A DNA stretch of 7,953 nt from an uncultured Bacteroidota bacterium (GTDB taxonomy: Bacteria; Bacteroidota; Bacteroidia; Chitinophagales; Chitinophagaceae): positions 1 through 7,953 of the forward strand of contig CAIWHF010000108.1 in the NCBI GenBank assembly GCA_903912405.1, given 5' to 3'. The position numbers and the translations under genes were made by a program. Below, piece by piece: positions 1-5,939 of this stretch. The stretch's first letter is position 1; each line of letters starts with the position of its first letter. The notes below the pieces were generated by a model that ran no database searches, had not been told where the DNA came from, and saw only the letters and a program-made list of their open reading frames with translations.

Positions 1-34
1 AGTTGATTTTAGTATTAATTAAATATAGAAGAGC

Positions 35-592
35 TTGAATACAGAGTTTGAAATTATAGCAGCATTAGCAAATGGTAAAGAGTGGGCTACTAAGTTAGTT
101 TACGAATCTAATGCATCTATAGTCATTAATGCACTGAAATTAAAAGGTGCAGCACAGGAAGATGCAGAAGATATCTATCAAGAAGCGATGTTGATATTGT
201 TTAATAAAGCACAAGACGATGCGTTTAGGTTTACGTGTAAGATTGGTACCTATTTATATGCTATTAGCAATAATTTATGGTTGAAGCGATTTGACAAAAA
301 CCGGCGCTCACCAATTTTGCAAACAGATTCAGAGCAATTGATGGTGTATGCTGAAAGTGCCTTAGATAGCGACATGGAATTTTTTGCAGAGAAAGAGCAG
401 CAGTTTTTAAAGTTAAGAAACGCAATGCAGCAATTAGGCGATCCTTGTGCTAAGCTATTGAAGAGCTTCTATAAAAAAGAAATGACAATGCAAGAGATTG
501 CTCATGCTTTTGGTTATACCAATGCAGAAAATGCAAAATCTCAAAAATATAAATGCTTGGCTCGTTTAAAGAAAATTTACTCGGACCAATAA
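35..592 (+). CDS. ECF-type RNA polymerase sigma factor (sigma-70 family)
   Basis: A 185-residue protein with the two-domain layout of extracytoplasmic-function sigma factors. Residues about 17-90 look like region 2: an acidic stretch with DAEDIYQEAM, then a YLYAISNNLWLKRFDKNRR-type segment typical of region 2.3-2.4, which melts and reads the -10 element. Residues about 126-182 look like region 4: a helix-turn-helix around MTMQEIAHAFGYTNAENAKS followed by a basic recognition helix ending in KCLARLKK. The length suits the family. The start is a TTG: an in-frame stop lies 9 bases upstream, no other start lies between, and the first in-frame ATG (about base 187) would remove much of region 2. The next gene begins 10 bases after the stop and encodes a membrane protein with an anti-sigma-like N-terminus, so the two are probably co-transcribed and functionally paired. 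The family call is firm; target promoters and the inducing signal cannot be read from the sequence. Confidence 0.9.
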   Translation: MNTEFEIIAALANGKEWATKLVYESNASIVINALKLKGAAQEDAEDIYQEAMLILFNKAQDDAFRFTCKIGTYLYAISNNLWLKRFDKNRRSPILQTDSEQLMVYAESALDSDMEFFAEKEQQFLKLRNAMQQLGDPCAKLLKSFYKKEMTMQEIAHAFGYTNAENAKSQKYKCLARLKKIYSDQ

Positions 593-602
593 ATAAAATT
601 AC

Positions 603-1661
603 ATGGAAAAGAATATTTGGGAATGGTCGGAATTATATACATCTAATGAATTATCATCGGATGATTTAATCTATTTAAATAATCGATTACAAAATGATGA
701 AGCGTTTAAAATAGCTTTCGATGATCAAGTTGCATTTGTAGCAAACCTGCATGCTATGCACAAACAAGATGCATTTGCTGCACAACTAAAAGCATTATCA
801 TCGAAGAAACCAAACAACACCAGTAAGCTTTCCAAAATTATTCATTTGTCTATCAATCAATGGAAAGTAGCTGCAATGGCTGCTTCGGTTGCCTTACTTA
901 CTTCGTTGCTTACCTTATTCATTGTAAAGCAAGAAAAGCCTAGTAAACAATATAGCATGTTGCGCCGGGAGATAGAAACGATTAAAAAATCTCAACGTCA
1001 ATTAATTAGTACTCTTCAAAGCAATGACCAGAGCGATTTGCAGCCGGGCTCTTATACGGGTACTGCATTTGCTATAAGTAAAGAAGGTTATTTCATAACC
1101 AATTATCACGTTACCGAAGGCGCTGATTCTTTATACTTACAAACCCAATCTGGAAAATACCACAAGGCAATTGTAGTGGCTTATGATAAGGCAAGTGATT
1201 TGGCCTTATTAAAAGTATTGAAAGCATCAAAACAACTGGTGGATGTGCCTTACGCTTTTGCAAAATCTAAAATAAATATCGGCTCTGCTATTTTTACCCT
1301 TGGATATCCCGACGAAGAGATTGTATATAAAGAAGGATACATATCTGGTAAAAATGGTTTCGAAGGTGATACTATGCAATATCGTTTAGAAATGATGGCA
1401 CAGCCCGGACAAAGCGGTTCGCCTATAATCGATTCCAAAGGTGCTGTAATTGGAATTATTGCTGGGAAAGATACGGAATTGGATGGCACCACTTATGCTG
1501 TAAGTTCATCGGCATTAATGCGTTTAATTGCTTCTCTACCTAGTGAGGTGCATGTAAATCTCCCTAAAATCAATAAGCTTAAAAAATTATCTCGCGAAGA
1601 ACAGATTAAAAAAATCCAAGCTTGCGTAGGTGTATTACAAGTTTATAAAAGCAAATCTTAA
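603..1661 (+). CDS. Membrane-anchored trypsin/HtrA-like serine protease with anti-sigma-like N-terminus
   Basis: A 352-residue protein in three parts. Residues 1-70 are soluble and helical, with a YTSNELSSDDLIYLNNRLQNDE-like pattern resembling the short N-terminal region of many Bacteroidota anti-sigma factors; the zinc anti-sigma motif HxxxCxxC is absent. Residues about 88-108 form one transmembrane helix, followed by a likely coiled coil (about 113-140). Residues about 150-310 are a chymotrypsin-fold protease with a complete apparent triad: His169 (TNYHV), Asp199 (ASDLALLKV) and Ser271 (PGQSGSP). The GTAFAISKEGYFITNYHV opening and the LGYP segment are typical of the HtrA/DegP protease domain. 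No PDZ domain follows; the protein ends in a basic helical tail of about 35 residues. The protease should face the periplasm and the N-terminus the cytoplasm. Lying 10 bases after an ECF sigma gene, it is inferred to be that factor's membrane partner. The protease call is strong; anti-sigma activity is inference from position and weak sequence pattern. Confidence 0.85.
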   Translation: MEKNIWEWSELYTSNELSSDDLIYLNNRLQNDEAFKIAFDDQVAFVANLHAMHKQDAFAAQLKALSSKKPNNTSKLSKIIHLSINQWKVAAMAASVALLTSLLTLFIVKQEKPSKQYSMLRREIETIKKSQRQLISTLQSNDQSDLQPGSYTGTAFAISKEGYFITNYHVTEGADSLYLQTQSGKYHKAIVVAYDKASDLALLKVLKASKQLVDVPYAFAKSKINIGSAIFTLGYPDEEIVYKEGYISGKNGFEGDTMQYRLEMMAQPGQSGSPIIDSKGAVIGIIAGKDTELDGTTYAVSSSALMRLIASLPSEVHVNLPKINKLKKLSREEQIKKIQACVGVLQVYKSKS

Positions 1662-1692
1662 TTGTACGATCTGCTAAATATTAGTAACTTTG
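1662..1692 (+). promoter_or_regulatory. Bacteroidota-type promoter for tatC-rpiB
   Basis: A TTG at 1662-1664 is followed, after exactly 20 bases, by TAACTTTG at 1685-1692. This matches the primary Bacteroidota promoter pattern (TTG, about 19-20 bases, TAnnTTTG) at every fixed position. Transcription would begin about 5-8 bases further on, just upstream of the GTG start at 1712. It sits immediately after the stop codon of the protease gene, so tatC-rpiB need not depend on the sigma-protease operon. No start site has been measured; this is a sequence match. Confidence 0.7.
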
Positions 1693-1711
1693 CGCTACTA
1701 GTTTCGATATC

Positions 1712-2569
1712 GTGCGTATTTTAAATTATTTTTTCAATAAAAGAGGACATGCTAAGCAAGCTCAAATGGCATTTATAGACCATATAGAGGAGCTTCGTTG
1801 GCATATCATTCGCGCTATTTTAGCTATATTAATTGCTTCTGCTTATTGCTTCTTTAATATAGAATGGATTTTTACTAATATTATTTTAGGTCCAACGCAA
1901 AACGATTTCATCTCCTATCAATACCTCAATAAATTAGGCGAATTGCTGCATATTGATGTTTTGAAATTAAAAGACATGAGCATTCAATTTCAAAACACGG
2001 AATTGTCTGGTCAGTTTATGATGAGTTTTTCGGTTTCTTTTATGATGGGCTTGATAGTTGCATTTCCTGTTGTTTTTTGGGAGCTTTGGAAATTTATTCG
2101 CCCTGCTTTAAAAGCTAATGAACTTAAATATGCAAGAGGCATTGTGTTTTGGTCTTCTTTATTGTTTTTTATAGGCGTCCTATTTGCCTATTATGTTATT
2201 GCACCGTTTACCATCAACTTTTTTGCTAATTACCAATTAAGTCCTCAGTTTAAGAACATCATTACCATTACCAATTACTATGACACCATGAGTGATTTAA
2301 TTATGGGTATGGGATTGGTTTTCGAATTGCCTGTAATTGTATACTTCTTATCTCGAATTGGTATCCTTACTCCAAAATTAATGCGTGACAAAAGACGCTA
2401 TGCAATTTTAATCATCTTCTTTTTGGCAGTGATTATTTCGCCGCCAGATTGGTTTAGCTGTTGGCTTATTGCATTGCCATTAATGCTCTTATTCGAAATT
2501 AGTATAGGTATCAGCGATCGGGCAAATAAAGCAAGAATGAAAAAAAAATTAACCGAATCTAATCTATAA
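1712..2569 (+). CDS. tatC: Twin-arginine translocase subunit TatC
   Basis: A 285-residue polytopic inner-membrane protein, the signal-peptide-binding core of the Tat pathway that exports folded proteins. The hallmark N-terminal motif FIDHIEELRW is at residues 21-30, including the Glu and Arg that recognise twin-arginine signals. Further family landmarks are FPVVFWELWKFIRPALKANE (118-137), the membrane-buried Glu205 in FELPV, and ISPPDWFSCWLIALPLMLLFE (242-262), all closely parallel to E. coli TatC. Six hydrophobic segments are visible. The first periplasmic loop (about 60-100) is longer than in E. coli, which I recall as common in Bacteroidota. The start is a GTG at 1712, favoured because a near-perfect promoter ends 19 bases upstream and Bacteroidota TatC proteins usually carry a short basic extension before the conserved motif; an alternative is the ATG at 1766, which would leave only MAFIDH before the motif. 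rpiB follows 3 bases after the stop. No tatA is in the window. Confidence 0.95.
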   Translation: MRILNYFFNKRGHAKQAQMAFIDHIEELRWHIIRAILAILIASAYCFFNIEWIFTNIILGPTQNDFISYQYLNKLGELLHIDVLKLKDMSIQFQNTELSGQFMMSFSVSFMMGLIVAFPVVFWELWKFIRPALKANELKYARGIVFWSSLLFFIGVLFAYYVIAPFTINFFANYQLSPQFKNIITITNYYDTMSDLIMGMGLVFELPVIVYFLSRIGILTPKLMRDKRRYAILIIFFLAVIISPPDWFSCWLIALPLMLLFEISIGISDRANKARMKKKLTESNL

Positions 2570-2572
2570 ACT

Positions 2573-3019
2573 ATGTTTACTAAAGAACTACCAATCGTAA
2601 TTGGCTCTGACCATGCTGGTTTTGAATACAAAGCAGCCATTATGGAAATGCTGCAAGCACAAGCTTGGCAAGTTATCGACAAAGGCACGTATAATACGGA
2701 TAGCACCGATTATCCAGATTATGCACATCCTGTTGCAGACATGGTCAACAATGGCTTATCGGCAGTAGGTATTTTAATTTGCGGTAGTGGAAACGGGGTG
2801 TGTATGACGGCTAATAAGCATCAGCAAGTAAGAGCAGCATTGTGTTGGAATGAAGAATTAGCAGCATTAGCGCGTCAGCATAACAATGCTAACATTATTT
2901 GTATCCCAGCTCGTTTTATTGATTTAAATCTCGCTAAACAAATTGTAAGTACATTTTTAAGCACCGATTTTGAAGGTGGAAGACATGAGCGCAGAGTAGC
3001 AAAAATGTGTTGTAATTAA
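2573..3019 (+). CDS. rpiB: Ribose-5-phosphate isomerase B
   Basis: A 148-residue cytoplasmic RpiB/LacAB-family isomerase interconverting ribose 5-phosphate and ribulose 5-phosphate in the pentose phosphate pathway. The sequence aligns by eye along its whole length with E. coli RpiB: GSDHAGFE (11-18), TDYPDYA (45-51), GILICGSGNG (66-75) carrying the catalytic-type Cys70, RQHNNANII (101-109) with His103, and FEGGRHERRV (133-142). Cys70 and His103 match the E. coli active-site Cys66 and His99. Length is normal. The ATG lies 3 bases after the tatC stop, so the two genes are almost certainly one transcript. The known alternative activity in this family is allose-6-phosphate isomerisation, but nothing nearby points to allose use. 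A strong hairpin terminator follows 5 bases after the stop codon. Confidence 0.95.
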   Translation: MFTKELPIVIGSDHAGFEYKAAIMEMLQAQAWQVIDKGTYNTDSTDYPDYAHPVADMVNNGLSAVGILICGSGNGVCMTANKHQQVRAALCWNEELAALARQHNNANIICIPARFIDLNLAKQIVSTFLSTDFEGGRHERRVAKMCCN

Positions 3020-3024
3020 AACAT

Positions 3025-3055
3025 AAAAAAAGGTAGCCAACTGGCTACCTTTTTT
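3025..3055. terminator. Bidirectional rho-independent terminator between rpiB and gltX
   Basis: A 7-bp GC-rich stem pairs GGTAGCC (3032-3038) with GGCTACC (3043-3049) around a 4-base loop. It is flanked by an A-tract (3025-3031) on one side and a run of six T (3050-3055) on the other, so the structure has a U-tail when read from either strand. It lies in the 47-base gap between the convergent stops of rpiB (plus) and gltX (minus) and can end both transcripts. Confidence 0.9.
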
Positions 3056-3066
3056 ATTCAATTAAT

Positions 3067-4587
3067 TTATAGTTGCTGTAAAGCGTTTTGAATTCGTTTT
3101 ATGCAATTTTCTTTAGTTATTAGGTCGGCTATCGCAAATACGCCTGGACCAAATTTGCCGCCTACCAGCATTATTCTGAACGGCAACATAACGTCCCCTT
3201 TTTTTATGCCATGATGGGCTACTACTTCATTAAATGTAGCTTCAATTGCTGCTTCGTTCCATGTGATCATTTGTTCAAATGCATTTATTAATGAAACATA
3301 AAATGCTTTTTTAGCCTCATCCCATTTGGATTGAATTGCTTCTGTGTCTATTTTTTCTGGGTTTGTAAAGAAAAAATGACTTTGCTCCCAGATATCAGAC
3401 AATAAGGTTAGTCGGTCTTTAATTAAAGGCAATACCCGTTCCATTAATTTTGTTTCCCCATGAAAAGCACTTGGAATAAACGGACTAACAGCTGCTAATA
3501 AATCGCTAGGTTCTAATTTTTGAATATATTGATGATTAAACCATTTTGCTTTTTCATAATCAAACTTAGCACCACCTTTATGTACGCGACAAATATCAAA
3601 TTGCTGTATCAACTCATCTAGTGAAAAAAGTTCTTGGCCACTGCCGTCATTCCATCCAAGAAGTGCGAGCATATTGATAAAGGCCTCTGGTAAAAATCCA
3701 ATTTCTTTAAAACCTTTATTTAATTCTTTTGTTTTTGGATCTTCCCAATTCATAGCAAATACCGGGAACCCTAATCGATCGCCATCGCGTTTGCTTAATT
3801 TACCATGCCCATCTGGTTTTAAAATTAATGGAAGATGCGCCCATTGTGGCATGGCATCTAGCCATCCTAAATATTCCCAAAGCAATAAGTGTATAGGTGC
3901 GCTCGGCAACCACTCTTCGCCACGAAAAGCATGACTTATCTTCATTAAATAATCATCTACCACAACCGCCAAATGGTAAGTAGGCATGCCATCTGCTTTT
4001 AAAAGCACCTTGTCATCTACTAAATTAGTATCAAAAGTAACTTCACCTCGTATCATATCTTGCAAGGCTAAAAGTTTGTTTTGTGGCACTTTTAAGCGAA
4101 TAACGAAAGGGGTATTGTTGGTTAATGCAGCTGCTACTTCTTGTTCGCTCATAGTAAGCGAATTGCGCATGTGCTTTCGAAGACTATGGTTGTACTGAGG
4201 GGTAGGATTTTGTTCCGACTTATGCTGCTCACGCATTTTCCCTAATTCTTCAGGAGTATCAAAGGCATAGTAAGCATGCCCTTGTGCTATCAGCTGTTGT
4301 GCGTATTGCCAATAGATAGCTTTGCGTTCACTTTGTCGGTATGGTGCATGCTCGCCAGGTTGTAAAACACTTTCATCTGGGTTTAAACCACACCAAGCTA
4401 AACATTGAAAAATATATTCCTCAGCACCCGCTACAAACCTAGATTGGTCGGTGTCTTCTATGCGAAGTACAAAGGCGCCTTTGTGTTTTTTAGCAAAGAG
4501 GTAATTGAATAAAACGGTGCGTACGCCACCAATGTGTAAGCCTCCTGTTGGGCTAGGTGCAAATCGAACTCTTACTTGGGTATTCAT
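3067..4587 (-). CDS. gltX: Glutamyl-tRNA synthetase
   Basis: A 506-residue class I aminoacyl-tRNA synthetase that charges tRNA(Glu) with glutamate. The N-terminus RVRFAPSPTGGLHIGG carries the HIGH-type motif (residues 18-21). A catalytic-domain segment with RIEDTDQSR follows, then FRGEEWLPSAPIH (about 221-233) and the KMSKS-type loop KLSKRDG (263-269). The FPVFAMNWEDPKTKELNKGF segment and the LPEAFINMLALLGW helix are as I know them from Bacteroidota GltX. The C-terminal anticodon-binding part ends in LVGGKFGPGVFAIADLITKE-like sequence. I start it at the ATG at 4585-4587; the frame also opens at a TTG three codons upstream (4594-4596), but that TTG is inside a promoter-like box and adds only Met-Cys-Ser. 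A discriminating versus non-discriminating enzyme (one also charging tRNA(Gln)) cannot be told from sequence alone. A secreted-protein gene ends 21 bases upstream on the same strand. Confidence 0.97.
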   Translation of the reverse strand: MNTQVRVRFAPSPTGGLHIGGVRTVLFNYLFAKKHKGAFVLRIEDTDQSRFVAGAEEYIFQCLAWCGLNPDESVLQPGEHAPYRQSERKAIYWQYAQQLIAQGHAYYAFDTPEELGKMREQHKSEQNPTPQYNHSLRKHMRNSLTMSEQEVAAALTNNTPFVIRLKVPQNKLLALQDMIRGEVTFDTNLVDDKVLLKADGMPTYHLAVVVDDYLMKISHAFRGEEWLPSAPIHLLLWEYLGWLDAMPQWAHLPLILKPDGHGKLSKRDGDRLGFPVFAMNWEDPKTKELNKGFKEIGFLPEAFINMLALLGWNDGSGQELFSLDELIQQFDICRVHKGGAKFDYEKAKWFNHQYIQKLEPSDLLAAVSPFIPSAFHGETKLMERVLPLIKDRLTLLSDIWEQSHFFFTNPEKIDTEAIQSKWDEAKKAFYVSLINAFEQMITWNEAAIEATFNEVVAHHGIKKGDVMLPFRIMLVGGKFGPGVFAIADLITKENCIKRIQNALQQL

Positions 4588-4593
4588 AGAGCA

Positions 4594-4601
4594 CAAAGGT
4601 A
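4594..4601 (-). promoter_or_regulatory. Possible -7 promoter box for gltX
   Basis: On the minus strand the sequence reads TACCTTTG, an exact match to the Bacteroidota -7 pattern TAnnTTTG, ending 6 bases before the gltX ATG. No TTG lies at the expected -33 position, so support is partial. If used, the transcript would start at or next to the ATG. Confidence 0.4.
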
Positions 4602-4608
4602 CTAATTT

Positions 4609-5475
4609 TTAGTCCTTTTTAATATGAATAGTAGTGCTTGTGCCGATGTTTAAATTTGAAATGTACGATTTAGAAACGGATGCCGATTGAAGAATGATTT
4701 GTGCTGTGTTAGGTGAATTATTGCCTTCATTTAAAGCACTTATTTTGATGGTTGTTAGGGAGCTATTGATTGGAATAGTAAGTTGTTTAGGTGTTTTTGT
4801 GAGTTCATATTGATCGAGCACTAATTCATTATTAACTCGGATGGCAATTTTGTCATGATCTACTTCATTATTATCTTGAATAGTAAGAATAACCTTATTT
4901 GATGTGCAGGTAAATTCGTTTTCCTCATAGGGAAAAATAGTAGTGACGCTAAGTTTGTCTGTTTCATTAAAATCGACGATTCCCTTCATCATCGTTTTAA
5001 CGTGTAGGGAATCAATAGAAGGTAGTAGCTCATTTATTTTTTTGGTGGCCTCTTCTTGCTTTATCATCATTATTGTACCAGAAGCACAAAAAGTATTGGA
5101 ATTAAAAAGTACGCCCTTGCATGTGCCTTTAAATATGGATAGGTTTTTTTTAATTGTTTTTTTTAGATGCAGTTCCAACATACAAAATTGATTATACGGT
5201 AATGCCGATTTGCTGTAAATGATAGCAGTCTCTTTAATATTCAATTGCTGATTATTTGTATCGATGGTGCCTGAAATACTACATTTAGTTTCGTCGCTAG
5301 TTCCTATATTTGCATAGGAATAGCCTACTATTGATTGCTGCTTACGAGTAAATTGGAGTATATAGTTACTCCTGATGTTATTAAAGGTAAGTGTTCCTAC
5401 TAAGTGAATATTTTGGGCAGGGCAATAAGGTAAAAAAGAAAATAACAAAATAATTATTACCACATAAATTCTCAT
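4609..5475 (-). CDS. Secreted beta-rich protein of unknown function, Bacteroidota-type modules
   Basis: A 288-residue protein with a clear signal peptide: MRIYVV, a hydrophobic core IIILLFSFLP and likely cleavage after CPA (residue 20). Cys18 is not in a convincing lipobox, so I expect soluble export rather than a lipoprotein. Residues about 24-138 form a beta-rich module with a GTLTF...YILQF start, an ISGTID strand pair and cysteines at 65, 98, 119 and 130, ending ASGTIMMIK. Residues about 188-288 form a second module of the type VILTIQDNNEVDHDKIAIRV...LNEGNNSPNTAQIIL; a similar 'D-x-D...NG-x-x...AeNlG-x-xPPNTA' domain recurs, to my recollection, in secreted Bacteroidota proteins. I cannot assign a function. 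It lies 21 bases upstream of gltX on the same strand, so read-through into gltX is possible, but a functional link is not implied. Confidence is high that it is a real exported protein. Confidence 0.85.
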   Translation of the reverse strand: MRIYVVIIILLFSFLPYCPAQNIHLVGTLTFNNIRSNYILQFTRKQQSIVGYSYANIGTSDETKCSISGTIDTNNQQLNIKETAIIYSKSALPYNQFCMLELHLKKTIKKNLSIFKGTCKGVLFNSNTFCASGTIMMIKQEEATKKINELLPSIDSLHVKTMMKGIVDFNETDKLSVTTIFPYEENEFTCTSNKVILTIQDNNEVDHDKIAIRVNNELVLDQYELTKTPKQLTIPINSSLTTIKISALNEGNNSPNTAQIILQSASVSKSYISNLNIGTSTTIHIKKD

Positions 5476-5480
5476 AAATA

Positions 5481-5510
5481 CAATATTAATTTATAATTTA
5501 GTTTAAACAA
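5481..5510 (-). promoter_or_regulatory. Candidate promoter of the secreted-protein gene
   Basis: On the minus strand a TTG (5508-5510) is followed after 19 bases by TAATATTG (5481-5488), seven of eight characters of the form TAnnTTTG at the right spacing. It ends 5 bases before the ATG at 5475, implying an almost leaderless transcript. The 47-base divergent gap is very AT-rich, so a chance match cannot be dismissed. Confidence 0.4.
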
Positions 5511-5522
5511 ATAATTATAGAC

Positions 5523-5936
5523 ATGAAAAATAAAATAGTGCTTCTTTTAATAGGTGCTTTATGGATGATAACACCTCAAGTATCATATGCTGCGTTTCCA
5601 GTAAAATCGAATCCAGTTGCAGAGCAAAAAACAATTAATGAAAATGTACTTAAGGATACTGAATTGATGAATGAAAAACAAGTAATTGCGCCAGTAATAC
5701 GCAATAAAAACAATTCAGATACTCAAAAAGGCAACGGCTTTGGCATTGCGGCTTTAAGTTGTGCTTTGGTGGGTGCAAGAGTTCCTTTCTTTGGAGTTTT
5801 AGCTATTATTTTTGGAGCAATAGGAATGAGTAAGAATCGTTCATTGAGAGGACTAGCAATAGCGGGATTCGTATTGGGGATTTTAGAACTTATAATTAGT
5901 GTGTTAGCATTAATTATTATTTTAGCGTTCTTTTAA
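5523..5936 (+). CDS. Small membrane protein with signal peptide and DUF4190-like hairpin
   Basis: A 137-residue protein. Residues 1-23 are a signal peptide (MKNK, hydrophobic core, likely cut after SYA). Residues about 24-70 are a hydrophilic, charged, low-complexity linker. Two long hydrophobic segments follow, about 72-100 and 108-137, joined by the short basic loop MSKNRSLRG. The pattern GFGIAALSCALVG..PFFGVLAIIFGAIGMSK...RGLAIAGFVLGILELI is the form I associate with DUF4190-like membrane hairpins, where a glycine-rich first helix is followed by a 'RG-x-AIAG-x-xLG' second helix. By the positive-inside rule the linker is periplasmic and the basic loop cytoplasmic. The function of such proteins is unknown to me. 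It is divergent from the secreted-protein gene (47-base gap) and ends 3 bases before the convergent class IV enzyme gene. An imperfect -7 box, TAATTTAG (5494-5501), lies 21 bases before the start. Confidence 0.8.
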   Translation: MKNKIVLLLIGALWMITPQVSYAAFPVKSNPVAEQKTINENVLKDTELMNEKQVIAPVIRNKNNSDTQKGNGFGIAALSCALVGARVPFFGVLAIIFGAIGMSKNRSLRGLAIAGFVLGILELIISVLALIIILAFF

Positions 5937-5939
5937 AAT

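Noticed and set aside
1250..1492. Minus-strand 80-codon open frame inside the protease gene
   Set aside because: It is fully antisense to the protease catalytic domain, with proline- and serine-rich composition typical of a shadow frame.
2398..2706. Minus-strand 102-codon open frame across the tatC/rpiB junction
   Set aside because: It is antisense to two firmly identified genes and shows no recognisable domain.
2573..3019. RpiB as an allose-6-phosphate isomerase or LacAB subunit
   Set aside because: The protein aligns throughout with RpiB and no sugar-uptake or kinase genes are nearby.
3674..4198. Two plus-strand open frames (3674-3934 and 3986-4198) inside gltX
   Set aside because: Both are antisense to the catalytic core of a strongly conserved synthetase, and neither has domain signals.
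4943..5191. Plus-strand 82-codon open frame with hydrophobic stretches
   Set aside because: It is antisense to the secreted-protein gene. The hydrophobic look comes from reading the reverse complement of lysine/asparagine-rich codons.
5501..5508. GTTTAAAC palindrome in the divergent gap
   Set aside because: A single 8-base palindrome in very AT-rich DNA is expected by chance. No second copy or flanking symmetry supports an operator.
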